This document shows positions 45,127 through 53,184 of a stretch of DNA of 64,000 nucleotides, in pieces. The DNA is from Rhabdothermincola salaria. GTDB taxonomy: Bacteria; Actinomycetota; Acidimicrobiia; Acidimicrobiales; Acidimicrobilacustridaceae. Position 1 is the first letter of the stretch. Each line of letters starts with the position of its first letter. The translations under genes and the position numbers were made by a program. Under the pieces are notes generated by a model. The model was not told the origin of the DNA, searched no databases, and saw only the letters and a program-made list of their open reading frames with translations. The stretch spans positions 744,001 to 808,000 of the forward strand of contig NZ_JAJQXW010000002.1 of the NCBI RefSeq assembly GCF_021246445.1, given 5' to 3'.

Positions 45127-45132
45127 ACGTTA
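45127..45132 (-). promoter_or_regulatory. Leaderless-type -10 of the amidohydrolase gene
   Basis: TAACGT in TGTAACGT on the minus strand lies 6 bases before the ATG at 45120. Confidence 0.5.
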
Positions 45133-45204
45133 CAGGGGTCGGTCTCTCCCCGCCCGGGCGCGGTCGGCGCGCCGATGACGACGGTGGGCCACCATGGTCG
45201 GGTC

Positions 45205-46641
45205 ATGCGTCGAATCCACTGGGTGCCCATTCTCCGACCCTTCCTCCTCGTCGTGCTCGGGTCGGCCGTGCTGGCGGGGTGCACCTCCGGTGGGGACGGT
45301 GTGGCGGCGGACCGGGCCGACGACGCCGGCGCGCCGCTCACCTTCGCCGGTGACGTGGGCCTCCTGCACCACACCGACGACGGCCGGGTCGTGCTGCACC
45401 TGCGCACCGGGCCGGAGGTCGCGATGGCCCCGGCGACCAGCGGCGACGCCGACGAGGCGAGCCCGGTACGCCCCCAGGACCTGGTGGGGCGGTGGGCCGA
45501 GACCGAGAACGACATGGGCGCCCCCGACGCCGTCGTCACCCTGCGCGCCGCCGAGGTGGCCTTCGAGCTGGACGACGCCGAGCTCGAGGCTCACGACGAG
45601 GGCTCGGTGTGGGTGTCGGGCGAGCCCGTCGGCGAGCCTCCGCCCGCCACCTTCGACGACTGGTCGCTCTCGGTGGTGCCCGAGGACGAGGGCGCCGTGG
45701 CCGTGCCGGCCGCTCGCGACCTCGGCGGGCCGGTGCTCGACCGCGAGGACGACGAGGTGGCGTCGGCCTTGCGAGCGGCGCCGCCGACGCCCTCGATCCT
45801 GGGCGTGGGCCTCGCCGGCGAGCCCGAGCCCCCGTCGCGGTTCGTGGCCGACCTCGAGGTCCTCCTTCCGTCCGATGGCCGCTACGAGGTCGACGTCAAC
45901 ACCCCCGGTGTCGCCGACGCCCGCCCGCTCGTCGTGGTGGCCGAGGCGTCCGCCGGCGGGGCTCGGCTGGTCGACGCCGACCCAGCCGAGGCCGTGCGGC
46001 TGGTCGACCAGCAGCCGGAGGGCGAAGGGGTGCGCGTCACCGTCGCCGCCGGCCCGTTCGACATCGGCTCGGTGACCCGGGTCTCCGCCCAGGTCCGCCG
46101 CCTCGAGGGTGAGGGCGTCGAACGTCGGTGGGAGACCGAGCTCGGCTGCGTGCCCCCGGGCGGTGAGGTCAGGTGGCGCGGCTCCGGGACCGACGAGGTG
46201 AAGGCGGCACCCTGTCCGGATCCGTACGGCTGGGTCGTGTCCGTCCCGGTGCTGCCCTCGCTGCGCCCCGACCCGGCGTCCGTCGTCGCCGCCGCCGGGT
46301 TCGACGAGCCCGCGCCGTTGGTCACCCGCATCGAGCGTCTCGCCGCCGTCACGGGCGCGGGTCCCGAGTCCACCGTGCCCCGGCGGATCCGCATCAGCGT
46401 CCAGGCCGAGTTCGACATCGTCCGTGACGCTCCGGGGGTGCCACCGGTGACGGTGCCGGTGGTGCTGATCGACGCCGACGCCGGTGACCTCGACCCCGGG
46501 GCCGTCGCCGCGGCGATCGAGGCCTGGGTCGACCGCAGCGGCGTCGACGTGGCGCGCCTGCGCCTCGACGTGACGGTCAGCTCCACCGATCCGCTGGCCA
46601 CCCTGCTGGTCGTGCGCGGCGTCGAGCTCCCCTGGGGCTGA
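45205..46641 (+). CDS. Large lipoprotein of unknown function
   Basis: The 478-residue protein begins MRRIHWVPILRPFLLVVLGS with the lipobox LAGC (Cys29), so it is lipid-anchored and faces outward. The mature part is acidic and beta-rich, with segments such as PSRFVADLEVLLPSDGRYEV near 212-231 and a pair of cysteines near 320 and 339. I do not recognise a family. The longer frame upstream of 45205 is antisense to the amidohydrolase gene and is excluded. CATGGT lies 6 bases before the ATG. Confidence 0.75.
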   Translation: MRRIHWVPILRPFLLVVLGSAVLAGCTSGGDGVAADRADDAGAPLTFAGDVGLLHHTDDGRVVLHLRTGPEVAMAPATSGDADEASPVRPQDLVGRWAETENDMGAPDAVVTLRAAEVAFELDDAELEAHDEGSVWVSGEPVGEPPPATFDDWSLSVVPEDEGAVAVPAARDLGGPVLDREDDEVASALRAAPPTPSILGVGLAGEPEPPSRFVADLEVLLPSDGRYEVDVNTPGVADARPLVVVAEASAGGARLVDADPAEAVRLVDQQPEGEGVRVTVAAGPFDIGSVTRVSAQVRRLEGEGVERRWETELGCVPPGGEVRWRGSGTDEVKAAPCPDPYGWVVSVPVLPSLRPDPASVVAAAGFDEPAPLVTRIERLAAVTGAGPESTVPRRIRISVQAEFDIVRDAPGVPPVTVPVVLIDADAGDLDPGAVAAAIEAWVDRSGVDVARLRLDVTVSSTDPLATLLVVRGVELPWG

Positions 46642-46802
46642 CCGTCCGGGCCCGGTGGCCGCCGTCGCGTTCCGAGCCGGCCCCGTCGCCGACCCGTGGC
46701 CGCAGCCGTGAGCACAGGCGTGTGGGGCACGGCAGACTACGGCGCGGGCGCCCCCGATCACCGGGGACCGACGACCGCCACGACGAGAGGACGACCGCTG
46801 CG

Positions 46803-47087
46803 ATGATCCGCCTGAGCGTGCTGTACCCCAAGACCGACGGGGCCACCTTCGACCACGACTACTACCGCGACAGCCACGTGCCGCTGGCCCTGGCCAAGTG
46901 GGGGCTCGAGTCCGCCGACATCGACAAGGGCATCGACGGTCCCTACGAAGCCGCCGTCCACTTCACGTTCGAGTCGATGGAGGCCATGGGGGCCGCTCTG
47001 GGTGGTGAAGGCACCGCCGAGGTCCAGGGCGACGTGCCCAACTACACGACGATCGCCCCGGTGATGCAGATCAGCGAGATCGTCTGA
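46803..47087 (+). CDS. EthD-family small protein
   Basis: The 94-residue ferredoxin-like alpha/beta protein starts MIRLSVLYPKTDGATFDHDY and contains YRDSHVPLALAKWGL and a C-terminal VPNYTTIAPVMQISEIV, the EthD pattern. EthD proteins accompany ether-degrading P450s or polyketide cyclases, but single copies like this are widespread and uncharacterised. GAGAGGA about 14 bases upstream may aid translation. The HNH-like gene follows 10 bases later. Confidence 0.87.
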   Translation: MIRLSVLYPKTDGATFDHDYYRDSHVPLALAKWGLESADIDKGIDGPYEAAVHFTFESMEAMGAALGGEGTAEVQGDVPNYTTIAPVMQISEIV

Positions 47088-47097
47088 TCGGGTCCCG

Positions 47098-47559
47098 GTG
47101 AGCCGACTCCAGGAGGTCGCCGAGCGCGACGGTTGGCGGTGCTGGCTCTGCGACGAGCCCGTCGACCCCGACATGTCGGTCAACGACCCACGCGGTCCGA
47201 GCATCGACAGCCTCACCACCCGGGCCAAGAGCAAGGCCAAGGCCAAGAACCGGGCCGAGGGCGGCGAGGAGCGGCTGGCTCACCGGGGCTGCAACACCCG
47301 CAAGGGGGCGGTGGCGGCGGTCGTGCCCTGGTCCGTCGCGCTCTTCCTCGTGGAGCCGGCGCCGATCCTCGCCGCCGTGGAGCGCCTCGAGCGCAAGGGC
47401 GGCCGCGAGGTCGTGGCCCGCTGCCCCAGCCAGGCCGACGGCGCCGCCGCCGCGGCCTGGCTGGTGGACCGGCTCTCCCGGCTGCGTCCGGGCTGGCCGG
47501 TCATCGCCGAGGTGCAGCCCGGAGGCGGTCAGTTCCTCCTCGTGCTGAGGACGCCGTAG
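47098..47559 (+). CDS. HNH-nuclease-like zinc-knuckle protein
   Basis: The 153-residue protein has CWLC at residues 15-18 and RLAHRGCNTRKG at 59-70, with His62, Cys65 and Asn66. This is the CxxC...H-x-x-C-N pattern of HNH domains with a structural zinc. The usual first catalytic His (an expected D/E-H before a beta strand) is not evident, because the segment between is a lysine-rich RAKSKAKAKNRAEGG. Nuclease activity is therefore uncertain and it may only bind nucleic acid. The C-terminal 80 residues are unassigned. The GTG start is 10 bases after the EthD gene. Confidence 0.72.
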   Translation: MSRLQEVAERDGWRCWLCDEPVDPDMSVNDPRGPSIDSLTTRAKSKAKAKNRAEGGEERLAHRGCNTRKGAVAAVVPWSVALFLVEPAPILAAVERLERKGGREVVARCPSQADGAAAAAWLVDRLSRLRPGWPVIAEVQPGGGQFLLVLRTP

Positions 47560-47569
47560 GTCGCGCCGA

Positions 47570-47575
47570 TACCGT
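47570..47575 (+). promoter_or_regulatory. Leaderless-type -10 of selO
   Basis: TACCGT in GATACCGT lies 8 bases before the ATG at 47584, within the 24-bp gap after the HNH-like gene. Confidence 0.5.
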
Positions 47576-47583
47576 CGACGCCC

Positions 47584-49227
47584 ATGACCGTCGCCGCGTC
47601 CAACGACGAGACGGCCGCAGGTGGGACCATCACCGACCTCGACCGCCTCGGCTTCGACAACCGCTTCGTGCGCGAGCTCCCCGCCGACCCGGACCCCGAG
47701 AACCGGCGGCGCCAGGTGTACGGCGCGGCCTACTCCCTGGTCACCCCCACGCCCGTCGCCGCGCCCCACACCCTGGTCTGGTCCCCCGAGGTCGCCGCCC
47801 AGCTCGGGCTGGCGCCCGAGCTGTGCGAGTCCCAGGACTTCGCCGAGGTGTTCTCCGGCAACCGGGTGCCGGCAGGGGCGGAGCCCTTCGCCCAGGCCTA
47901 CGCCGGGCACCAGTTCGGCAGCTGGGCCGGTCAGCTCGGTGACGGTCGGGCCATCGGTCTCGGTGAGGTGGTCGACATCAGCGGTCGTCACCAGACCCTG
48001 CAGCTGAAGGGTGCCGGGCCCACCCCGTACTCGCGCACGGCCGACGGCCGGGCCGTGCTGCGCTCGTCGCTGCGCGAGTACGTGTGCAGCGAGGCCATGG
48101 CCCACCTCGGCATCCCCACCACCCGAGCGCTCTCCCTCGTCGTCACGGGTGAGACGGTGGTGCGCGACATGCTCTACGACGGGAACCCCCGCCCGGAGCC
48201 GGGCGCGGTGGTCTGCCGGGTGGCGCCGTCGTTCGCCCGGTTCGGCACGTTCCAGCTGGCGGCGTCGCGCAACGAGATCGATCTGCTGCGCCAGCTGGTC
48301 GAGTTCACGGTGCGCAACGACTTCCCCGAGCTCGCCGAGGACTGGGGCGCCACCCCGGAGCAGTACGTGCCGGCGTTGCTGGCCGAGGTGTGCGACCGCA
48401 CCGCGTCGTTGGTCGTCGACTGGATGCGGGTCGGCTTCGTCCACGGCGTGCTGAACACCGACAACATGTCGATCCTGGGGTTGACCATCGACTACGGCCC
48501 TTACGGCTGGCTCGAGGACTTCGACCCCGGCTGGACCCCCAACACCACCGATGCCGGCATGCGCCGGTACCGGTTCGGGGCCCAGCCCCAGGTGGTGCAC
48601 TGGAACCTGCTGCAGCTGGCCAACGCCCTGGCCAACCTGGTCGACGACCCCGGGTCGCTCCAGGATGCCATCGACGGCTACGCCCGGTCCTACAACGATC
48701 GCTTCCGCACCATGACCGTGGCTCGCCTCGGGTGGGGTGAGCCGACCGACGGCGACGACGCCCTGCTCGACGGCCTGTGGTCGGTGCTGGTCAGTGCCGA
48801 GATCGATCAGGTCCGCTTCCACCGCGACCTGGCCGATGTGCCCGTCGACCCCGCCGTCACCGACGACGAGCTCCTCGCGCCGCTCGCCGCCGCCTGGTAC
48901 CAACCCGAGCAGCTGACCGGTGACGTCCGCTCGGCGCTGGTCACCTGGCTCCGCGACTGGGCGGGTCGCGCCGCGGCGAGCGGCCTCGGGGAGGGGGAGC
49001 GGCGGGCCGCCATGGACCGGCTCAACCCCCTCTACGTGCCTCGCAACTACCTGGCCCAGCAGGCGATCGATGCCGCCGAGCAGGGCGACCTGGCCGAGCT
49101 GCACGAGCTGCTCGAGGTGCTGCGCCGCCCCTACGACGACCAGCCCGGCAAGGAGCGCTTCGCCGAGCGTCGGCCGGACTGGGCCCGGACCCGGGTCGGG
49201 TGCTCCCAGCTCTCCTGCAGCAGCTGA
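47584..49227 (+). CDS. selO: Protein adenylyltransferase SelO (YdiU)
   Basis: SelO is a pseudokinase-fold enzyme that transfers AMP from ATP to Ser, Thr or Tyr of target proteins and is linked to oxidative stress. The 547-residue protein has FAQAYAGHQFGSWAGQLGDG (near 101-120), LQLKGAGPTPYSR with the ATP lysine, and FVHGVLNTDNMSILGLTID (near 293-311) containing the metal-binding Asn/Asp. The C-terminus GCSQLSCSS has Cys545 where eukaryotic SelO carries selenocysteine. Cys540 could form a disulfide with it. It appears monocistronic. Confidence 0.95.
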   Translation: MTVAASNDETAAGGTITDLDRLGFDNRFVRELPADPDPENRRRQVYGAAYSLVTPTPVAAPHTLVWSPEVAAQLGLAPELCESQDFAEVFSGNRVPAGAEPFAQAYAGHQFGSWAGQLGDGRAIGLGEVVDISGRHQTLQLKGAGPTPYSRTADGRAVLRSSLREYVCSEAMAHLGIPTTRALSLVVTGETVVRDMLYDGNPRPEPGAVVCRVAPSFARFGTFQLAASRNEIDLLRQLVEFTVRNDFPELAEDWGATPEQYVPALLAEVCDRTASLVVDWMRVGFVHGVLNTDNMSILGLTIDYGPYGWLEDFDPGWTPNTTDAGMRRYRFGAQPQVVHWNLLQLANALANLVDDPGSLQDAIDGYARSYNDRFRTMTVARLGWGEPTDGDDALLDGLWSVLVSAEIDQVRFHRDLADVPVDPAVTDDELLAPLAAAWYQPEQLTGDVRSALVTWLRDWAGRAAASGLGEGERRAAMDRLNPLYVPRNYLAQQAIDAAEQGDLAELHELLEVLRRPYDDQPGKERFAERRPDWARTRVGCSQLSCSS

Positions 49228-49265
49228 CCCCGGGTCGCCGTCCGGCGGAGCGCCGTGCCGACCTG

Positions 49266-49673
49266 TCAGGCGAGGGGACGGGCCACGCTGAGCTCGTGCC
49301 CCGCCGGGTCGAGGACGTGGAAGTAGCGCTCCCCCCAGGGGGCATCGGCGGGGGTCGTCGACGGCCGATAGCCGGCGGCCACCGCTCGGTCGTGGATGGC
49401 ATCGACATCGTCGACCCACACGATGGTGCGCCCCCAGACCCGGGCCGGAGGGGCCCACTCGGGGTCGAGCTGGAGGTTGAGATAGGAGGTCGCCCCGACG
49501 TGGTAGCTGGTGAAGTCGGTGTCGGGACCTCCGTAGGCCCTCACGAAGCCCAGAGCGTCGTAGAAGGCCACCGACGAGGCCATGTCGGCCGTGGCCAGCG
49601 TGACCGCCGACAGCGATCGCACCGGGCCCGCGCCGCCGCCGGTGTCGTCCTCGCCGCTGCCCGTGCTCGCCAT
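49266..49673 (-). CDS. VOC-family (glyoxalase/bleomycin-resistance fold) protein
   Basis: The 135-residue protein has a Gly-rich N-terminal tail (1-17), then SLSAVTLATADMASSVAFYD, TIVWVDDVDAIHDRAVAAGY and a C-terminal GERYFHVLDPAGHELSVARP. This is the two beta-alpha-beta-beta-beta modules of the VOC superfamily. A metal triad is not obvious and no substrate is predicted. CAGGGT lies 6 bases before the ATG at 49673. It converges with selO. Confidence 0.86.
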   Translation of the reverse strand: MASTGSGEDDTGGGAGPVRSLSAVTLATADMASSVAFYDALGFVRAYGGPDTDFTSYHVGATSYLNLQLDPEWAPPARVWGRTIVWVDDVDAIHDRAVAAGYRPSTTPADAPWGERYFHVLDPAGHELSVARPLA

Positions 49674-49796
49674 GGCTCCACCCTGGCACACCCGGCGCGG
49701 CCGGGAGGTCCTCCCCGATGCCGTGCGGCCCTGGGTCTCGACGCCGACCGCGCCGCCGACCCGGCCGCCGGCTTTCGGGGGTGGTGGCCCCTTCGG

Positions 49797-49802
49797 TAGC
49801 GT
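49797..49802 (+). promoter_or_regulatory. Leaderless-type -10 of the hexapeptide acyltransferase gene
   Basis: TAGCGT in GGTAGCGT lies 6 bases before the GTG at 49809. Confidence 0.55.
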
Positions 49803-49808
49803 CGCCGG

Positions 49809-50513
49809 GTGCCCCTCGCCGACCCCTTGCGCCATGCCGTGGATCGAGTGGCTTCGGCAGCGGTCCAGGGTGGGTGGCGCGTCGCCCGTCGGTTCGGCAA
49901 GACCAAGGCCGGCTCCCCCGGGGCGCGGCGTTTCGGCGCGTTCGGCGACGGCAGCTCGTTGGCGTTCCCGCCCGGCGAGGTGATCGGCCCGCAGGCCATC
50001 CGCATCGGGGCCCGATGCGCCATCGGGGCCGAGGTCACGTTGGCGGCCGGCTTCCCGGACCAGGTCTTCCCTCCGGTCTGCGACCCGGTCATCACGTTGG
50101 GGGACCGGGTGACGATCGGTCGGGGCGGCTTCGTGGTCGGGTTGGCGTCGATCCACCTCGAGGACGACGTGACCATCGCGCCCAACGTCTACATCACCGA
50201 CCACAACCACACCTACACCGACCTGTGGCTGCCCATCGGCGAGCAGTGGCCCGAGCAGGCCGATGTCCGCATCGGCGCCGGCAGCTGGCTGGGCACCGGT
50301 GTCATCGTGCTGCCCGGGGCGCAGATCGGTCGCCACGTCACCGTGGCCGGGGGAGCCGTCGTGCGCGGGGTGGTCCCCGACCACTGCGTGGTCGCCGGAG
50401 CCCCGGCCCGGGTGGTGCGGCGCTGGACCGAGGCGGACGGGTGGGTGCCCCCGCTCGCCCGAGAGGTCGAGGTGCCGCCGGGCTGGCCGGTGGGCGTGCC
50501 GCCCGAGCGCTGA
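49809..50513 (+). CDS. Hexapeptide-repeat acyltransferase
   Basis: This 234-residue left-handed beta-helix transferase has hexapeptide turns (IGPQAIRIGARCAIGAEVTL, ITLGDRVTIGRGGFV, VRIGAGSWLGTGVIVLPGAQ). The catalytic His is probably in ITDHNHTYTD (near 129-138), as in WbbJ/maltose O-acetyltransferase-type enzymes that acetylate sugars. An N-terminal 40-residue helical extension is unassigned. The start is a GTG supported by the -10 spacing. The two-component cluster follows after a 106-bp gap with a strong dyad. Confidence 0.88.
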   Translation: MPLADPLRHAVDRVASAAVQGGWRVARRFGKTKAGSPGARRFGAFGDGSSLAFPPGEVIGPQAIRIGARCAIGAEVTLAAGFPDQVFPPVCDPVITLGDRVTIGRGGFVVGLASIHLEDDVTIAPNVYITDHNHTYTDLWLPIGEQWPEQADVRIGAGSWLGTGVIVLPGAQIGRHVTVAGGAVVRGVVPDHCVVAGAPARVVRRWTEADGWVPPLAREVEVPPGWPVGVPPER

Positions 50514-50551
50514 GCCCTCCCGGCGACCGGGCCCGACCCGGCACGCGGGCC

Positions 50552-50586
50552 GACCCAGATGAGAGTGTTCTCATCTGGGTCTCATC
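50552..50586. promoter_or_regulatory. 13-bp perfect dyad with overlapping direct repeats upstream of the two-component cluster
   Basis: GACCCAGATGAGA and its exact complement TCTCATCTGGGTC flank GTGT (50552-50581). TCTCATC also recurs as a direct repeat 11 bases apart (50569 and 50580), the spacing favoured by OmpR-type regulators. The element ends 21 bases before the CAGGAT -10 at 50607, where an activator would bind. It may also terminate the acyltransferase transcript. Confidence 0.65.
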
Positions 50587-50606
50587 ACCCCTTCCCACCC
50601 GGCCGC

Positions 50607-50612
50607 CAGGAT
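50607..50612 (+). promoter_or_regulatory. Candidate leaderless -10 of the two-component operon
   Basis: CAGGAT lies 7 bases before the ATG at 50620, downstream of the dyad. Confidence 0.4.
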
Positions 50613-50619
50613 CGCCCAG

Positions 50620-50952
50620 ATGTCCCGTCTCGCTGCCGTCGCCGTCGCGTTGGTCGTGGCCCTCGTGGTCGGCGCGCTCACCATCGTCGCCGGACGGGCC
50701 CTCGTGGGGGATCCGGCCCCGGCCGTGGAGCCCATCCACCTGAGCACCACGACCACGGCCCCGCCTCCCCCCGAGGCTGAGGCCGCGCCGCCGCCCACCG
50801 AGCCACCTGCGCCCGTGGCGCCGCCGGCCCCGGCCCCCGCTCCCGCCCCTGCGCCGCTACCGCTGCCGGCCTTCCCCAGCGGCGACGACGACGACTTCGA
50901 CGACGACTTCGACGACGACTTCGACGACGACGGGGATGACGGCGATGACTGA
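50620..50952 (+). CDS. Small exported/membrane-anchored protein with Pro-Ala linker and Asp-rich tail
   Basis: The 110-residue protein has one N-terminal hydrophobic segment (LAAVAVALVVALVVGALTIV, about 4-23) and a short STTTTAPPPP stretch. An (AP)n linker (about 60-85) follows. The tail consists of FDDD repeated and ends DDGDDGDD, encoded by three exact 12-bp repeats. It should be anchored with its acidic tail outside the membrane, able to bind cations or basic partners. It overlaps the histidine kinase gene by 8 or 17 bases, so it is co-translated with its probable sensor partner. No family was recognised. Confidence 0.75.
   Translation: MSRLAAVAVALVVALVVGALTIVAGRALVGDPAPAVEPIHLSTTTTAPPPPEAEAAPPPTEPPAPVAPPAPAPAPAPAPLPLPAFPSGDDDDFDDDFDDDFDDDGDDGDD
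50896..50931 (+). repeat. Three tandem 12-bp repeats coding FDDD
   Basis: TTCGACGACGAC occurs three times without a mismatch. Identity at the third codon positions suggests recent slippage expansion. Confidence 0.9.
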
Positions 50953-52468
50953 GTGGTGGCGCGCTCAGGTGCGCGCCTTTCGGGGCATCCGCGGACGGGT
51001 GCTCATCTGGTTCGTGGGCCTCTTCGCCGTGCTGCTGGTCGTCGGTCTCGTCACCGTTCGCCAGGTCCTGCTGGTCCGTCTCGACGACGAGGTCGAGACG
51101 GCGCTGACCCAGGAGGTCGAGGAGCTCCGTCTGCTGTCCCCGGGGGTGAACCCGACGACCGGGGAACCGTTCGGCGACGACGTCACCTCGCTGTTCCAGG
51201 TGTTCGTGGAGCGCAACATCCCGGGCCAGGGCGAGATCCTGTTCGGCCTCACCGACGGCCAGGTGGTCGCCGCCAACCCCCTCACCTTGGCCCGCAGCGT
51301 CGCCGATGCCGAGCTCTTGTCCACCTGGGAGACGGTGCCCCGGCCCACGTGGGGGGAGACCGCGACCGACCAGGGGACGATGCGCTGGTTGGCCGTGCCC
51401 GTCGTGACGGGTGAGCAGGACCGCGGCGTGTTCGCCGTGGCCCAACTGATCGGGCCCCAGCGCGACGACATCAACCAGGAGATCCAGGTCCTGGCGGTGG
51501 TGTTGTTCATCGTCTTGGTGCTGGCCTCCGTCCTGGGGTGGTTGGCCGCCGGCCGCGTGCTCGAACCCCTGCGTCGGGTGACGTCCACGGCGAGGGAGAT
51601 CTCCGACGAAGACCTCTCGGCGCGCATCCCCGTCGAGAGCGACGACGAGGTGGGCGAGCTCACCCGCACGTTCAACGACATGCTCGAACGTCTCGACGAG
51701 GCCTTCTCGGGGCAGCGGACCTTCTTCAACGACCTCGGCCACGAGCTGCGCACCCCCATCACCATCGTGCGGGGCCATCTCGAGCTGCTCCCGGACGATC
51801 CTGCCGAACGTGCCGACGTGGTCGCCGTGTGCCTCGACGAGCTCGACCGCATGGCGCGCTACGTGGCCGACCTCGTGCTGTTGGCGAAGTCCCAACGTCC
51901 CGACTTCCTCGAGGTCCGGCCCGTCGACATCGCCGAGCTGACCGACGGCCTCGAAGCCCGGGCCGTGGCCATCGAACCCGACCGGCGGTGGCGCATCGCC
52001 CGGGTGGCTCCGGTCGTCGTCGACGCCGACCCCGACCGCCTCACCCAGGCCATGGTGAACCTCCTGGCCAACGCCGCTCAGCACACGGGCCCGGGCGGGG
52101 AGATCCGCTTCGGCTCCGAGGTGGGCGACGGAGAGGTCCACCTCTTCGTGACCGACGACGGCCCCGGAGTGGCGCCCGAGGACCGTCGGACCATCTTCGA
52201 GCGCTTCGGCCGAGGATCGGACACCGCCACGCACCGACGCGAGGGGTCGGGCCTCGGCCTGGCGATCGTGGCGGCCATCGCCGAGGCCCACCGTGGCGAG
52301 GTGCGCCTCGACAGCCCCCCGGGCCAAGGCGCCACCTTCAGCATCGTCGTGCCCTTCGAGTACGGGGCCGACGACGACGTCGGACCCCAGGTGGTCACGA
52401 CGAACAGCGTCGTCCTCGACACCCCCCACCAGGTCGACGACGAGACCGAGGAGATCCCCCTGCCATGA
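50936..52468 (+). CDS. Sensor histidine kinase
   Basis: The 510-residue kinase has two membrane segments (about 22-41 and 183-205) bracketing a 140-residue extracellular sensor domain, a HAMP linker (about 206-258) and a HisKA domain with NDLGHELRTPITIVRG (His269). The ATPase domain has NLLANAAQHT, DDGPGV and REGSGLGLAIVAAIAE. A 35-residue acidic C-terminal tail is extra. The start is the ATG at 50936 or 50945, both inside the preceding gene. It overlaps the regulator gene by four bases (ATGA). The sensor domain has no recognised family; the neighbouring acidic proteins are candidate inputs or outputs. Confidence 0.93.
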   Translation: MTAMTEWWRAQVRAFRGIRGRVLIWFVGLFAVLLVVGLVTVRQVLLVRLDDEVETALTQEVEELRLLSPGVNPTTGEPFGDDVTSLFQVFVERNIPGQGEILFGLTDGQVVAANPLTLARSVADAELLSTWETVPRPTWGETATDQGTMRWLAVPVVTGEQDRGVFAVAQLIGPQRDDINQEIQVLAVVLFIVLVLASVLGWLAAGRVLEPLRRVTSTAREISDEDLSARIPVESDDEVGELTRTFNDMLERLDEAFSGQRTFFNDLGHELRTPITIVRGHLELLPDDPAERADVVAVCLDELDRMARYVADLVLLAKSQRPDFLEVRPVDIAELTDGLEARAVAIEPDRRWRIARVAPVVVDADPDRLTQAMVNLLANAAQHTGPGGEIRFGSEVGDGEVHLFVTDDGPGVAPEDRRTIFERFGRGSDTATHRREGSGLGLAIVAAIAEAHRGEVRLDSPPGQGATFSIVVPFEYGADDDVGPQVVTTNSVVLDTPHQVDDETEEIPLP

Positions 52469-53136
52469 CCCGCATACTCATCGCCGAGGACGAGGAGCGC
52501 ATCACCACCTTCCTCGAGCGCGGTCTGAAGACCAACGGCTACTCGACCATGGCCGTCCACACCGGGTTCGAAGCGGTCGAGATGGCTCGTGACGGCGAGT
52601 TCGAGCTCCTGATCCTCGACCTCGGCCTGCCCGGGATCGACGGTCAGCAGGTGCTGCGGGCCATGCGGGCCCGGGGCGAGACCATGCCCGTCATCGTCCT
52701 CACCGCGCGCGACGCGGTGGAGGACACCGTCGCCGGCTTCGAGGGCGGAGCCGACGACTACGTGACCAAGCCGTTCCGGTTCGAGGAGCTCCTGGCCCGC
52801 ATCCGGGTCCGCCTCCGTGACGAGACCACGGCCGAGACCACCGTGCTGCGCGTGGGGGACGTGGCGCTCGACATGCTCACCCGGCGGGCCCACGTGGGCG
52901 ACCGTGTGGTCGAGCTCACCGCCCGGGAGTACGCGCTGGCCGAGACGTTCCTGCGCCATCCCGACCAGGTCCTGAGCCGGGAACAGCTCCTCAGCCACGT
53001 GTGGGGGTACGACTTCGCCCCGGAATCGAACGTGGTGGACGTCTACGTGCGCTACCTGCGTCGCAAGCTCGGCGACGGGGTCATCGAGACGGTCAGGGGC
53101 ATGGGCTATCGGCTCTCGCCGGATCATCGCGCCTGA
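52465..53136 (+). CDS. OmpR-family response regulator
   Basis: The 223-residue regulator has a receiver domain with Glu/Asp cluster AEDEER, the phospho-acceptor Asp52 in LILDLGLPGIDG, Thr80 and Lys102 in DYVTKPFRFEELLAR. A winged-helix DNA-binding domain (about 130-220) ends RYLRRKLGDGVIETVRGMGY. OmpR-type regulators bind direct repeats spaced 10-11 bases, such as those found at 50569-50586. It is co-translated with the kinase and probably controls the surrounding units. Confidence 0.95.
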   Translation: MTRILIAEDEERITTFLERGLKTNGYSTMAVHTGFEAVEMARDGEFELLILDLGLPGIDGQQVLRAMRARGETMPVIVLTARDAVEDTVAGFEGGADDYVTKPFRFEELLARIRVRLRDETTAETTVLRVGDVALDMLTRRAHVGDRVVELTAREYALAETFLRHPDQVLSREQLLSHVWGYDFAPESNVVDVYVRYLRRKLGDGVIETVRGMGYRLSPDHRA

Positions 53137-53155
53137 TCCCGAGCGGGGCCCGACC

Positions 53156-53179
53156 CACGATGAGAGCCTTCTCATCGTG
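53156..53179. promoter_or_regulatory. Second ATGAGA-N4-TCTCAT dyad, at the start of the APH-fold kinase gene
   Basis: CACGATGAGA and TCTCATCGTG form a perfect 10-bp inverted repeat around GCCT, ending 5 bases before the ATG at 53185. A CATCGT hexamer 6 bases before the ATG overlaps its right arm, so a bound protein would block this putative leaderless promoter. It could instead act as a terminator for the regulator gene. Confidence 0.6.
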
Positions 53180-53184
53180 TCCCA

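Noticed and set aside
43390-45204. Upstream extension of the lipoprotein frame antisense to the amidohydrolase gene
   Set aside because: The extension has no signal for export, whereas the ATG at 45205 gives an ideal lipoprotein signal; the amidohydrolase is well conserved.
49200-49227. Selenocysteine in SelO
   Set aside because: The position equivalent to selenocysteine is a TGC cysteine codon, and the in-frame TGA follows SCSS as the normal stop.
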